Shown here in pieces: positions 51,658 to 61,245 of a DNA stretch of 64,000 nucleotides. This DNA is from Candidatus Sulfotelmatobacter sp. (GTDB lineage: Bacteria; Acidobacteriota; Terriglobia; Terriglobales; Acidobacteriaceae): the NCBI GenBank assembly GCA_025462865.1, contig JAOAPI010000046.1:62001-126000 (forward strand). The letters are read 5' to 3'. Numbering within the stretch: position 1 is the stretch's first letter; each line of letters opens with the position of its first letter. The notes under the pieces are model-generated. The model was not told the origin of the DNA, ran no database searches, and saw only the letters and a program-made list of their open reading frames with translations. The position numbers were made by a program, and so were the translations under genes.

Positions 51658-52539
51658 CTATCTCTCTCCCCACTTCAGCTTCGTGCGCAGCACATGGAAA
51701 AAATCCGTATCCGTACGGAATAGGCAGACCTTGTGCTCCGACAGGCGGCAGCGGACTCGGTCGCCATCCCGCAAATCCAAACCAGGTTGACCGTCCAGGC
51801 TCACATACGCAACTTCCTCGTCGCTGCGTAGAAGAATTTCAATGACGACTGAATCAGGCACCACGAGCGGCCGGTGAGTCAGCGAGTGCGGTGCCACAGG
51901 AGTAATCACAAAAGCGTTTACCGTCGGCATCACCACCGGTCCGCCGGCAGAGAGAGAGTAGGCAGTCGAACCCGTCGGAGTGGCCACAATCATTCCGTCG
52001 GCCCGAAAAGTGGAAACAAACGATTTGTCCACAAACAGGTCATAGTTATTCAACCGGGCCAGCGCGGTCTTGTTCACCACAACGTCGTTGAAAGCTAAGT
52101 AGCTGCCCAGGATTTTTTCATCGCGCACCAATTCACAGTGCATCAGAGAACGCCGCTCCACCGGAGTGCGACCGTGCGCAATCTCCTCCAGCATCGTGAA
52201 GAGCGATGAAAGCGGCACGTCCGTAAGGAAGCCAAGCGATCCCAGGTTCACTCCAAGCAGCGGAGCGTCCGTGGCAGCGGTCGCTCGCACCGCAGAAAGC
52301 AGCGTCCCGTCACCGCCCAACACCACCACCAGATCCAATGGCCGCGACGACATCTCCGATCGCAGTACTTCCTGCTGGCCGTCAGAATACTTGGCTGTTA
52401 CCGGATCGAGAATCACCTCGTAGCCGTGTTCATGCAACCACGCTAACAAGCCCGGAAGAGTGCGTGCTACCTCCGGACGTGCTGGACGAGAGATGATGGC
52501 CGCGACTTTTGAGCGGGGAGATGAGGACGAGCTTGCCAT
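51658..52539 (-). CDS. nadK: NAD kinase
   Basis: A 293-residue kinase converting NAD to NADP. Motifs: VVVLGGDGTLLSAVR (GGDGT), GVNLGSLGFLTDV, and the NAD-binding VATPTGSTAYSLSAGGP. The first ATG of the frame is at 52635, but it would overlap the upstream tlyA gene. The ATG at 52539 gives a usual N terminus after a Ser-rich start. It probably shares a transcript with tlyA. Confidence 0.94.
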   Translation of the reverse strand: MASSSSSPRSKVAAIISRPARPEVARTLPGLLAWLHEHGYEVILDPVTAKYSDGQQEVLRSEMSSRPLDLVVVLGGDGTLLSAVRATAATDAPLLGVNLGSLGFLTDVPLSSLFTMLEEIAHGRTPVERRSLMHCELVRDEKILGSYLAFNDVVVNKTALARLNNYDLFVDKSFVSTFRADGMIVATPTGSTAYSLSAGGPVVMPTVNAFVITPVAPHSLTHRPLVVPDSVVIEILLRSDEEVAYVSLDGQPGLDLRDGDRVRCRLSEHKVCLFRTDTDFFHVLRTKLKWGER

Positions 52540-52619
52540 GTCGAAAGAGAGAAAGAAAGATTGTACAGAATTCAAAGAGAAAAGCTTTAACGCACTGCAT
52601 AACACCGATAAGGACAGTT

Positions 52620-53366
52620 CTAGAATGCTGCCCACAAGAGAAATTCGCGGTTTCCTTCCGCGCCGAGGATAGGCGATTCGATAACATCGGTCCGAATGCA
52701 GCCAAGTTCGAGCAAAGTCTTCTTCACCCTCTCGACGGCGCCCAATTGCGCGGGTTCGTCGCGCACAATGCCCCCCTTGCCAACGAGCTCTCGTCCCGCC
52801 TCGAATTGCGGTTTGACCAGGACGACAATCCGCCGTCCACGGCGCTCACCGTCCGGCGGAAAAGCTGCTCTGATAACCGCAGGAAGAACCAACGTCGCGG
52901 AAATAAATGCCACATCAATCACAATAAGGTCTACTTTTTCCCCGATGACCTCTTCCGTTACATAACGAGCATTGGTTTTTTCCAGCAGTCGAACGCGCGG
53001 ATCCTGGCGTAGCTTGAAATCCATCTGTCCATAACCAGTATCAATCGCGATCACGCGAGCCGCCCCCCGTTGCAGAAGGCAATCCGTAAACCCGCCCGTC
53101 GAAGCGCCGACATCCAAACAAACTTTACCTTCGACATCAATTTTCCAGTGCTCAAGCGCACGCTTAAGTTTGAGTCCACCGCGGCTCACATACTTCAGGT
53201 CGTCGCAAAGAAGCCGGATCGTGGACTCCGCAGCCACTTGCGCGCCAGCTTTATCCAGCTTTTGATCGTTGACCAACACCTTCCCCGCGAGAATCAGCGC
53301 CTGAGCGCGTTCTCGCGAGGCAGCCAGTCCGCGATCGACCAGCAGTTTGTCGAGTCTAAGTTTCAA
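52620..53366 (-). CDS. tlyA: TlyA-type ribosomal RNA 2'-O-methyltransferase
   Basis: A 248-residue protein with an N-terminal S4 RNA-binding domain (MKLRLDKLLVDRGLAASRERAQALILAGKVLVN) and an FtsJ-like SAM domain (CLDVGASTGGFTDCLLQRGAARVIAIDTGYGQ, then DVAFISATLVLPA and VLVKPQFE). Members methylate 16S/23S rRNA and some are cytolysin-annotated (haemolysin). Neighbour nadK follows after 80 bases, a common arrangement. Confidence 0.93.
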   Translation of the reverse strand: MKLRLDKLLVDRGLAASRERAQALILAGKVLVNDQKLDKAGAQVAAESTIRLLCDDLKYVSRGGLKLKRALEHWKIDVEGKVCLDVGASTGGFTDCLLQRGAARVIAIDTGYGQMDFKLRQDPRVRLLEKTNARYVTEEVIGEKVDLIVIDVAFISATLVLPAVIRAAFPPDGERRGRRIVVLVKPQFEAGRELVGKGGIVRDEPAQLGAVERVKKTLLELGCIRTDVIESPILGAEGNREFLLWAAF

Positions 53367-53573
53367 GATCGGCTCATGAACTAATGTGGGAACACCGCGT
53401 CATCGTCGCTGAATACTACTCCACGAAAGTGCCAGCCCTCGGTGCGGTGCAAAATGCTGAAGCGTTATACACCTGAGTTACTTACAAAGATCATCAGGCG
53501 CTTTTCCACAGAATTTTCCACGATTGTGTTGAAAACTTTTCTATCCTGCTTGCCCTAACTATTACTCAAGAGA

Positions 53574-53598
53574 AAAGCCGCCCAACGAGGGCGGCTTT
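53574..53598 (-). terminator. Terminator of the yebC gene
   Basis: AAAGCCGCCC (53574-53583) and GGGCGGCTTT (53589-53598) form a 10-bp stem with a 5-base loop. On the minus strand the stem is followed by a short T run, 21 bases after the yebC stop. The symmetry would also allow reading from the other side, but there the downstream run is only TTTG. Confidence 0.85.
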
Positions 53599-53619
53599 GA
53601 TTCAATTTTTGTCGCGCGG

Positions 53620-54369
53620 CTAGCCCGCCACTTCTTCCAGCAACTTTTGGTCAATGTCGAAGTTCGAGTGCACGTTCTGCACATCGTCCTGATCTTCGAG
53701 AGCTTCCATCAACCGGATCATGGTATTCGCAGCCTGCCCTTCCAGCTTGATGTAATTCTGTGGGATCATGGCAACGCTCGAGGACGCCGGCTCAATGCCC
53801 GCCTTCTTCACCGCTTCGAGTACGGTTTCAAAAGCTGAGGGCGCGGTGAGAATTTCCCAGTTCTCGCCATCATCGTTCAAATCTTCGCCGCCCGCTTCGA
53901 GCACAATATTCATTAAGTCGTCTTCTTTGGCTGCGCTCTTCGGAATAACAATGTCGCCCTTTTTGTGGAACATCCAGGAAACCGCTCCGGCCTCGGCCAT
54001 GTTACCGCCGTTCTTTCCGAAACAGTGGCGAATTTCACTGACGGTCCGATTGCGATTGTCGGTATTGATATCGAGCAGAACCGCAACTCCGCCTGGCCCG
54101 TAGCCTTCCAAAGAAAATTCTTCGTAGGTAGCTCCGGGAAGTTCGCCGGTGCCACGCTGGATGGCCCGCTTGATGTTATCCGCCGGCATGTTTTCCGCTT
54201 TCGCGGCCACGATCGCGCCGCGCAGCCGCGGGTTCGAATCAGGATCGCCGCCGCCATTTTTCGCGGCAATACTGATTTCCTTGATGAGTCGGGTAAAAAT
54301 CTTGCCGCGCTTGGCGTCCAGCGCGCCCTTCTTATGCTTGATTGTGGCCCATTTTGAATGGCCAGACAT
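53620..54369 (-). CDS. yebC: YebC/PmpR family protein (translation or transcription regulator)
   Basis: A 249-residue protein with the near-invariant start [25 protein letters not shown] and the helix [13 protein letters not shown], then [16 protein letters not shown] [18 protein letters not shown]. Family members bind DNA as regulators, and recent work links them to the ribosome and stalled proline-rich translation. The latter is of interest because of the proline-rich repeat protein at 58228, but no link is shown. It is followed by a clear terminator. Confidence 0.95.
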   Translation of the reverse strand: MSGHSKWATIKHKKGALDAKRGKIFTRLIKEISIAAKNGGGDPDSNPRLRGAIVAAKAENMPADNIKRAIQRGTGELPGATYEEFSLEGYGPGGVAVLLDINTDNRNRTVSEIRHCFGKNGGNMAEAGAVSWMFHKKGDIVIPKSAAKEDDLMNIVLEAGGEDLNDDGENWEILTAPSAFETVLEAVKKAGIEPASSSVAMIPQNYIKLEGQAANTMIRLMEALEDQDDVQNVHSNFDIDQKLLEEVAG

Positions 54370-54627
54370 GGCTAGACCTCGATTTAATAATCTCGTTTGA
54401 ACGCGGGATTCGCCCGTAGAAAGATCACAGGATGCCTCGAAAACACGCAGGCGAACAAAAATTATAGCACGTCACCATCCGCTAGTCGCCGCTCTGGCCA
54501 ACGGCCGCGAAACGCATTGCCAAACGCACGCCAACAACTCTGCCCAAGCCTGTCCGCGCCACCACGTAAGAGTTATTGACTCTATTGGACACACGCACCT
54601 AACATGCCAGCGAGGCTTGCCTAGCAC

Positions 54628-57177
54628 ATGCCCGGCCCGGTCATAAGCCATTATCGAGTGCTCGAAAAAATTGGCTCTGGAGCCATGGGGGACGTATTCC
54701 GGGCGCGCGATGAAAGGCTCGGACGCGATGTCGCTCTGAAGCTGATCCGACCCGCCTCCAGCGATAATCCCGATCATCTCCGCCGCTTCGAACTGGAAGC
54801 CCGAGCCGCCGCCGCGCTGAACCATCCCAACATCGTTGCCGTCTATGATGTCGGCCTCTACGAAGGCACTCCCTACATCGTTTGCGAATTACTGGAAGGC
54901 GCAACGCTACGCACCCGGCTGGCCGCAGGTGCTCTGCCCGTTCGCCTCGCCATCGACTATTCGTTGCAGATTGTGCAAGGGCTCATCGCCGCGCATGACC
55001 GGCACATTATTCATCGCGACCTGAAACCGGAGAATCTTTTTATCACCGCCGATGGACGAGTCAAAATCCTCGACTTCGGAGTGGCAAAGCTCCAATCCCC
55101 GCTGGAAGAGTCTGATCGTTCCGTTGAAAATCTGACCACGGTCACCAAGACCGGTGCTGTTATCGGCACCGTCGCCTATATGTCGCCCGAGCAGTTACGC
55201 GGCAAGACAGTCGACCACCGCAGCGATATCTTCAGCGTGGGCGCGATCCTCTACGAGATGCTGACCGGCCGCCGGGCCTTTCGCGGCGAGACCGAGGTCG
55301 ACACCATCACCGCGATTCTCCGCGAGGATCCTCCTGAATCGAATCTGGACGAGGCCCGCATCCCGGTAGCGTTCCAGCAGATAATTCGTCACTGTCTTGA
55401 GAAGAATCCCGAGAATCGTTTTCAATCGGCGCGCGATCTCGCTTTCGCCCTGGATACACTGGCCAACGCATCCGGCGGTCGTCTCGCTTACGCCGCCCGT
55501 CGCCGCGGTCCGGCGCCTATCGTTCCTTGGGCATTCGCTGGAATCCTGTTGATCGCGACCGCGCTCCTCGTGGCCAATCAGTGGCGCCAGAGAACTCTGC
55601 GCCCATCCTACCGGCGTCTTACCTTTGAGGCGGGCACAATTTACTCCGCGCGCTTCTCTCCGGATTTTCAGGCGATTGTTTACGGCGCCGCTTGGAACGG
55701 CAAAGCCCTCCGATTGTTTTCCACTGTCGGTGATTCCCTTCTGACTCAGCCCCTCGAAGTCACAAATACAAACTTGCTCGCTATTTCGCGTACTGGTGAA
55801 CTCGCCGTGTCACTCTACGGCACTCATCTCGCTCATCTGGAGACAAGAGGAATGCTTGCGCGTGCTCCGCTTGCTGGCGGATCTCCACGCGAAGTGCTCG
55901 AAGATGTCTCTGCAGCGGATTGGGACGCAAACGGTGAACTCGCTGTCATCCACCACACACAGGGACGCGATCGCATCGAATACCCCATCGGTCACACGCT
56001 CTATCAAAGCAACGGCTGGATCAGTCACCTTCGCTTTTCCCCCAAGGCCGACAAAATTGCTTTCATGGACCACCCCGTGTTGTGGGATGACCGCGGCTCC
56101 GTCGGCCTCGTAGACCTTACCAGCCACGTACGTGTGCTTTCGCCTGAGTGGATCTCAGAGGCCGGCCTTGGTTGGAGCCCTGACGGTAAAGAAGTCTGGT
56201 TTACCGGCGTCGAAAAGGGCTTAAACCGCGACCTGCTCGCGGTGAATATGTCTGGGCAAGTCCGGCGAATTTTAGATCTGCCTATAGGCCTAACCCTTGA
56301 GGACGTCGCTCCCGATGGCCGCGTCCTGGTAAGTCTTGATGCCGAGCGTCTTGCCATGGCCACGGCGGCTCGCGATGGCAAGGCCGTCGATCTTTCGTGG
56401 CACGACTGGAACATCGCCAAGGATATTTCACGCGACGGCGGCTCAGTTTTGTTTGAGGATTCCAGCGAAGCCGCGGGAGCCAACTATTCTCTTGCCATTC
56501 GCAAAATCGACGGTACTCCGCCGGTACAGTTGGGCGAAGGAAGCGCGGGTGGCCTCTCTCCTGACGGTAAGTGGGCAATTTCCATTCTTCCGGGCAAACC
56601 GGGACAGGTGAAACTCGTCCCCATCGGTCCCGGTCAACCACGCATCATCGCCCTGCCCAACCTGGAGCAAATTCACACCGGCTCGGCCCATTTCCTGGCC
56701 GACGGAAAGCGCATCACCCTCAACGCAAATGAACCCGGGCATGGTGTGCGCTGCTATCTGGTGAATCTCGATGGAGGTGTACCGGTGCCGATTACTCCAG
56801 AAGGAATTACCGGCGGTCTCGTTTCACCTGATGGCCGGTATGTTCTTCGACTCGACGAGACTGCGGTGCTCGAGGTTTACTCAGTTGCTGGCGGCGCGCC
56901 TCGCCCGATCCCGAATCTCGAAGCAGGTTTTATTCCTCTGCAGTGGTCACCCGACGACTCAGCAATCTACGGATACGGTGCCGCGAAAGTGCCAATCGAC
57001 ATATACAAGGTCAAGTTAGCGACCGGGGAAAAAACTTTGATTCAGCAATTGCAGCCCGAGACCATGGCTGGCGTCGTTGCCATCGCCCCCGTGGTAATAA
57101 CTCGCGATGGTTCACGTTCGGCCTATAGCTACTACCAGGTTTTCTCGGTGCTTTATTTGATTTCAGGCCTGCGCTAA
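54628..57177 (+). CDS. Ser/Thr protein kinase with C-terminal TolB/WD40-like propeller
   Basis: An 849-residue membrane kinase. The Hanks-type domain occupies 1-275 with IGSGAMGDVFRA, the ATP Lys in DVALKLI, HRDLKPENL, DFGVAKL and YMSPEQLRG. A single transmembrane helix (about 292-312) follows, and then about 530 residues of propeller repeats of the form FSPDFQAIVYGAAWNG, WSPDGKEVWFTG, LSPDGKWAIS and VSPDGRYVLRLD. The propeller should be the external sensor. All catalytic residues appear present. Such architecture is common in acidobacteria. No dedicated partner is visible. Confidence 0.9.
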   Translation: MPGPVISHYRVLEKIGSGAMGDVFRARDERLGRDVALKLIRPASSDNPDHLRRFELEARAAAALNHPNIVAVYDVGLYEGTPYIVCELLEGATLRTRLAAGALPVRLAIDYSLQIVQGLIAAHDRHIIHRDLKPENLFITADGRVKILDFGVAKLQSPLEESDRSVENLTTVTKTGAVIGTVAYMSPEQLRGKTVDHRSDIFSVGAILYEMLTGRRAFRGETEVDTITAILREDPPESNLDEARIPVAFQQIIRHCLEKNPENRFQSARDLAFALDTLANASGGRLAYAARRRGPAPIVPWAFAGILLIATALLVANQWRQRTLRPSYRRLTFEAGTIYSARFSPDFQAIVYGAAWNGKALRLFSTVGDSLLTQPLEVTNTNLLAISRTGELAVSLYGTHLAHLETRGMLARAPLAGGSPREVLEDVSAADWDANGELAVIHHTQGRDRIEYPIGHTLYQSNGWISHLRFSPKADKIAFMDHPVLWDDRGSVGLVDLTSHVRVLSPEWISEAGLGWSPDGKEVWFTGVEKGLNRDLLAVNMSGQVRRILDLPIGLTLEDVAPDGRVLVSLDAERLAMATAARDGKAVDLSWHDWNIAKDISRDGGSVLFEDSSEAAGANYSLAIRKIDGTPPVQLGEGSAGGLSPDGKWAISILPGKPGQVKLVPIGPGQPRIIALPNLEQIHTGSAHFLADGKRITLNANEPGHGVRCYLVNLDGGVPVPITPEGITGGLVSPDGRYVLRLDETAVLEVYSVAGGAPRPIPNLEAGFIPLQWSPDDSAIYGYGAAKVPIDIYKVKLATGEKTLIQQLQPETMAGVVAIAPVVITRDGSRSAYSYYQVFSVLYLISGLR

Positions 57178-57193
57178 CGCGGAACACTTCCCC

Positions 57194-58243
57194 CTACTCC
57201 AGCCGCCCCGAAAAATCCGCTGCCACGTAGTGAAAGAAGATAGAAGTCGACATGTTTCCCTCAGCCAGCTCATGGCGGTAATGAGGCAACCTCGTCCCTC
57301 GGTATGCCAGGCCGTCGCCAAGCGCCTGATAAACCGTCACGGTGCCTTCAGGAGTATCAAGGCGTATCGGCCATGACGTCGCCAACTCCGGTTCAGGAGA
57401 AAAATCCAGACAGAAGGTGACGCTGAATTCGCACTGCTCGCGGTCCTTATGCTTCGTCAGTTCAGCGCCACCCATGTAAGAAGCCAAATATACATAAGAG
57501 GGCTTAATCGCTTCTCCCACAATGCCGCATAGCGCTCTTGCAATCTGATGGTGAAAAAAGCGCGCAACACTCTCGTTATGCACACCATATCGCAGAGGAC
57601 ACTGTTCGTCGCCCAGTGGAAAGGCTTTATGCCGCACCGCGTGCCGATAGTAACGCCGCAACGCTGCCAGATGGAAAGGATGAATCAGGTTTCCAAGAAC
57701 CGCATAGCCTTTCTCTCGAAACTCCTGCCCACTTTTCTTGACGACTTCGTTCCATTCCGCAATTCGGCGCTCGGCATCATCTTCTCGCGTCAAGATTCCG
57801 GCGGTTTCCAGCAGGAAACGAGCATCCTCAGGAACAGAGTCAGGTACAGGTCCCCCCGGACGAATACGCGAAACGAAAAATTCGAGCCGACGCCCCAGCC
57901 AAAACGGAAGTACAGCGTTCATTGCGGGGTCCGTCACCCACGCTACCATTCCTCGCAAGTCGAAATTTTTCAGCAAATGCCGCTGCGGCTCCAGCTCCGG
58001 CGGCGCATTCCCATTCGATAAAAGCAAACACCGCGGGTTAAAAAACAGAGGCTGCGCAGAGGCTTTCTGGCGGGCACGTAAAAACTCAATCCTCCGCCGA
58101 GGAATTAAGTGAAGCGGCAACTCGTCCAATAAACAATGGAACTCGCCCGGAGGCAGAGCCGCGGTCTGTGTTTGCCGCGGCCCTAGCCCCATCAGGCCTG
58201 CCGTCCATTCCAGCCATGTTGCGTCTTTTACTTGTGAAGCCAT
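57194..58243 (-). CDS. 2OG-Fe(II) oxygenase-like protein with large N-terminal domain
   Basis: A 349-residue protein. The C-terminal 130 residues resemble a 2-oxoglutarate/iron(II) oxygenase: YVYLASYMGGAELTKHKDREQCEFSVTFCLDF gives His265-x-Asp267, and a distal His is available at 321 or 324 (LPHYRHEL). The N-terminal 200 residues (LWVTDP-like AWVTDPAMNAVLPFWLG) are not recognised. The ATG at 58243 overlaps the stop of the gene at 58228 by 16 bases, so the two oxygenases are translationally coupled and likely act together. Proline or another residue could be the target; this is inference. Confidence 0.75.
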   Translation of the reverse strand: MASQVKDATWLEWTAGLMGLGPRQTQTAALPPGEFHCLLDELPLHLIPRRRIEFLRARQKASAQPLFFNPRCLLLSNGNAPPELEPQRHLLKNFDLRGMVAWVTDPAMNAVLPFWLGRRLEFFVSRIRPGGPVPDSVPEDARFLLETAGILTREDDAERRIAEWNEVVKKSGQEFREKGYAVLGNLIHPFHLAALRRYYRHAVRHKAFPLGDEQCPLRYGVHNESVARFFHHQIARALCGIVGEAIKPSYVYLASYMGGAELTKHKDREQCEFSVTFCLDFSPEPELATSWPIRLDTPEGTVTVYQALGDGLAYRGTRLPHYRHELAEGNMSTSIFFHYVAADFSGRLE

Positions 58244-59400
58244 CCGTTTAAAGTGAAGCGGCTGTCGGCGAAGGCCTTCGATTGGCACTCCACCGGGGTT
58301 ATCTCGTGCATTACCTCGCACGGGAAAAAAACAATCTGGTTTTGCCGGGGTACGATTGTTTGATAGCTGCGGCTCTGCTCTTTTGCCGAGCCGTCCTGCT
58401 GCTCACCTCCACGTGGATCGTGAAGACGCAACTCCCCGCCCGCAAACGAAGACGGTTCGCGATGGAAGAAGTATACGAACGTAATCCGGCGCGACGCGAT
58501 TGTCGCCTGGGCGTCATCGCTATGCACACCAAAAAAATCGCCGTGGTTGCTGGCCGTAATCTGGACCTCCACTTTCCTGATCGGAAATTCCTCCACCCCC
58601 AGTTCCTCCAGCACTCGTGGCAGCACGCCCCGGATTCGCTCCATAATCACGCCGTCATGTTTTCCTAAATCCATCAGCACCCGCGAACGACGATGGAGAT
58701 AATCAATGACCCCGGCTTCTCCACTCGGCGAAATCACTTCACTGCTCTGAAACTCTGCCTCATGTTCGAGCGCATAGGCAAAGAGTTCATCCATTTCGTG
58801 AGGCGCCAGGAACTCGTCCAGTACCACGCACTGCGCCCGAATATTTGCCTCCGCCTCCATCACTCCAACGCCGCCTCCTGAGGTCACGAGGCTTGCGTCG
58901 CTTCCCTGTTGCACCGCCACGTCTTGGCGCCGGATACCTTGCGGTCCGCTCGGGGGTTGAGGAACAGTGAGAGGTCTCGGTCCGCTCGGAGGCTGGGGAA
59001 CAGTAACGGGTTGCGGTCCACTGGGAGGTTGAGGAACGATGCTGGGTCGCGGTCCACTCGGAGGCTGAGGAACAGTGAGAGGTCCACTCGGAGGTTGAGG
59101 AACTCCGAACTGCGTTACGGCAGGGCGTGAGATTTCTCCGTCGGCAGAGGCTCCCGCCCCAGCCAGTATCTGCTCCACGATGCTGCCGCCCAACAGAGCA
59201 AAAGCCCGTTGCGCTACTGTTTCCCCAACCGATTGGGCTATCGCTGCCGTTACCGCAGACTGAGTCTGCGGGTTGGCGCTTGATATTGTCCTGGAATTTT
59301 GCAGAATGCTGGTCAGCAACTCCCGCTCTCGCGGGCTCAGAATTCGTTCATCCAGCATCAAGGTTTCAGAAAAGGCATCGAGAATCTGCTTCGCCGTCAT
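58228..59400 (-). CDS. 2OG-Fe(II) oxygenase with N-terminal proline-rich VPQPPSGP repeats
   Basis: A 390-residue protein in three parts. Residues 1-95 are a helical domain of unknown type (MTAKQILDAFSETLML...). Residues 100-155 hold five VPQPPSGP units spaced 10 or 12 residues apart. The C-terminal part (about 190-390) is a prolyl-4-hydroxylase-like oxygenase with His293-x-Asp295 (GVHSDD), distal His365 (EVMHEITP) and the 2-oxoglutarate Arg381 (SRFTLNGW). The ATG at 59400 has GGGAGGAG 8 bases upstream. The repeats are an obvious candidate substrate for the attached hydroxylase, in cis or trans. It overlaps the second oxygenase gene by 16 bases. Confidence 0.8.
   Translation of the reverse strand: MTAKQILDAFSETLMLDERILSPRERELLTSILQNSRTISSANPQTQSAVTAAIAQSVGETVAQRAFALLGGSIVEQILAGAGASADGEISRPAVTQFGVPQPPSGPLTVPQPPSGPRPSIVPQPPSGPQPVTVPQPPSGPRPLTVPQPPSGPQGIRRQDVAVQQGSDASLVTSGGGVGVMEAEANIRAQCVVLDEFLAPHEMDELFAYALEHEAEFQSSEVISPSGEAGVIDYLHRRSRVLMDLGKHDGVIMERIRGVLPRVLEELGVEEFPIRKVEVQITASNHGDFFGVHSDDAQATIASRRITFVYFFHREPSSFAGGELRLHDPRGGEQQDGSAKEQSRSYQTIVPRQNQIVFFPCEVMHEITPVECQSKAFADSRFTLNGWLHK
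58936..59103 (-). repeat. Tandem repeat encoding five VPQPPSGP units
   Basis: A coding repeat inside the oxygenase gene. The units VPQPPSGP-LT, -RPSI, -QPVT, -RPLT and -QG are 30 or 36 bases long. The third codon positions and linker residues vary while the octamer is invariant, suggesting selection on the peptide rather than a recent slippage. Confidence 0.85.
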
Positions 59401-59555
59401 CGAGCACACTCCTCCCTGTACTTGCGTGAACATCTCAGTTCAGGTTGTGCGAAACGGGGAAGCAGCTTTCGCCGAGAAAGCTAGCATAGCCTGACAAATT
59501 ATCAAATAGAATTTTGGTTGGTGCGAAAGCGTACAGTGGCAGCTCACCGAAAGAC

Positions 59556-60251
59556 TTACTTGCTGGCCATGGCGCCCACCATGGACTGGAAAATCTTCAC
59601 TCCATCAATGCCGCCCAGTTCAGGCTCTGAGGCTCGTTCGGGATGAGGCATCATCCCCACAACATTGCCGCCCGCGTTGCAGATGCCGGCGATGTTATCC
59701 AGCGATCCGTTCGGATTGGCTGAGGCCGAAATTTCGCCGGCAGTAGTTACATAGCGAAACACAATACGGTTGCTTCGCTGCAACTCATCCAGGGTCGCCC
59801 GATCGCAGAAATAATTCCCCTCCATATGCCCGATAGGAATCGTCAACACTTCCCCTCGCGAACAGGCGTTCGTGAAAGGCGTCCCGGCATTTTCAACTCT
59901 CACGTGAACTGGCTTGCAAACGTACTTCAACCCAGTGTTGCGCATGAGAGCTCCCGGCAACAGACCGGCTTCGCACAGAATCTGAAAGCCATTGCAAATT
60001 CCGAGCACCAGCCCCCCGCCCTCGGCAAAGCGCCGCACCGACTCCATGACCGGAGAAAATCTCGCAATCGCGCCGGTCCGCAGGTAGTCCCCAAAAGCGA
60101 AACCGCCCGGCACGATAAGCGCGTCGCAGTTTTCCAGATCGTGCGACTCATGCCAGAGAAAAGTTACCTGCTGCTTGGCAATTTGTTGAACCGTCCAGAA
60201 TGCGTCGTGATCACAGTTCGAGCCGGGAAAGATGATGACTCCAAATTTCAT
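59556..60251 (-). CDS. purQ: Phosphoribosylformylglycinamidine synthase, glutaminase subunit
   Basis: A 231-residue glutamine amidotransferase that supplies ammonia to PurL in purine synthesis. Marks: [26 protein letters not shown], the nucleophile Cys in [12 protein letters not shown], and the His/Glu of [13 protein letters not shown]. The length is typical. The ATG has AAGGA about 6 bases upstream. The purS and purL genes are not in the window. Confidence 0.95.
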   Translation of the reverse strand: MKFGVIIFPGSNCDHDAFWTVQQIAKQQVTFLWHESHDLENCDALIVPGGFAFGDYLRTGAIARFSPVMESVRRFAEGGGLVLGICNGFQILCEAGLLPGALMRNTGLKYVCKPVHVRVENAGTPFTNACSRGEVLTIPIGHMEGNYFCDRATLDELQRSNRIVFRYVTTAGEISASANPNGSLDNIAGICNAGGNVVGMMPHPERASEPELGGIDGVKIFQSMVGAMASK

Positions 60252-60354
60252 CGCCTGTCCTTGAGGTGGGATGACTTCAGTCTAGCATGGCAGGATTGGC
60301 CGTTTCACGTGCTGGAATTGCTATACGCCGGAGGGCATTTCGAGGAGCAATTTT

Positions 60355-61245
60355 CTAGCGGTCGGTTGCCGGAACGGCAAGAGGCACATTAGCAATGGGA
60401 GAGTTCGATAAATTCGGCTCCAGAAAAGGGCTTTGCGCCTTATCCATCGGTCCCAGCACGGGGCTTCCTGGTCCGGCCTGCGTAATCGTCTGACCCGGCA
60501 TCCCCAGCGGAGGAATCCCTTTCGCCTTCACGATCGCCCAATGCCAGTCCTGGTCGGGAAAAAGAGCAAAATTTAAGGCCGTGCGAAATAGCGCAGTGGC
60601 CGACGGAGCCGCCGATCCCTTCACGCGCAAGATAAACGTCGCATCGGGCTGTTTCTGAAGTGTATTCTGTGGCGACAAAACGCCTGCCGCCGGAACAATG
60701 TGCGCCTGACCCAGGTAGGATCCTGTCTCGAAAAACTCAGATCGTTTCACGATGGTCAACCCGATAACGACCTCACGCAATTCCCAGGTAGTTCCGTTAT
60801 GCACGGATACTTGAAGCGAATCTCCGTCGATCGTCGCCGGCCCATCCAGTTTGGCCAGTTCGCTACGCGGCAATTCATCCAGCAAGAGCGGATCAGAGAG
60901 CAGCGAAGAGGTTTTCGCGCTAAAAGAGAGGCTACAGGTCACATCGGGCGAGCAGACGTGGAAGTTCTTTCCCCCCGGCTCCAAAGAAAATACCGGAGAC
61001 GCTCCCGCCGCTCGCCGGCTCTCCGCATCGTCCACTACTTTCGATAAATTGTCGTTATCAACGACTGCTTCCACCGGAGGCGTCTTTTTGCGAAAACTGC
61101 GCGCCACATCCCCGAGCGGAGTGTCACCGCCATCCTCTTGCGCCCGGACGTAAGAGACTGACCCCAATAGAATCATTCCCCACGCCAGAAAAACAAATCT
61201 CAGTCGCTTTGGGTTAGGTATACGCACAGAAATTCGTGGACTCAT
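60355..61245 (-). CDS. Secreted protein of unknown function
   Basis: A 296-residue exported protein with an N-terminal hydrophobic signal (about 15-35, ending VRAQ). The mature part includes an acidic region, a CSPDVTCSLSF disulfide candidate, and a beta domain (LQVSVHNGTTWELREVVIGLTIVKR) like a fibronectin/CARDB-type sandwich. The C-terminal 60 residues are Pro/Gly-rich. I do not recognise the family. Confidence 0.55.
   Translation of the reverse strand: MSPRISVRIPNPKRLRFVFLAWGMILLGSVSYVRAQEDGGDTPLGDVARSFRKKTPPVEAVVDNDNLSKVVDDAESRRAAGASPVFSLEPGGKNFHVCSPDVTCSLSFSAKTSSLLSDPLLLDELPRSELAKLDGPATIDGDSLQVSVHNGTTWELREVVIGLTIVKRSEFFETGSYLGQAHIVPAAGVLSPQNTLQKQPDATFILRVKGSAAPSATALFRTALNFALFPDQDWHWAIVKAKGIPPLGMPGQTITQAGPGSPVLGPMDKAQSPFLEPNLSNSPIANVPLAVPATDR

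Noticed and set aside
58909-59130. The oxygenase repeat region as a CRISPR-like or satellite array
   Set aside because: The repeats are in frame, 30 or 36 bases long with no unique spacers, and encode a regular peptide.
58228-59400. Assigning the helical N-terminal domain to a known RiPP leader (Nif11 or NHLP)
   Set aside because: It has a Gly-Gly pair but I could not match the characteristic leader motifs, and the protein is far larger than a precursor peptide.
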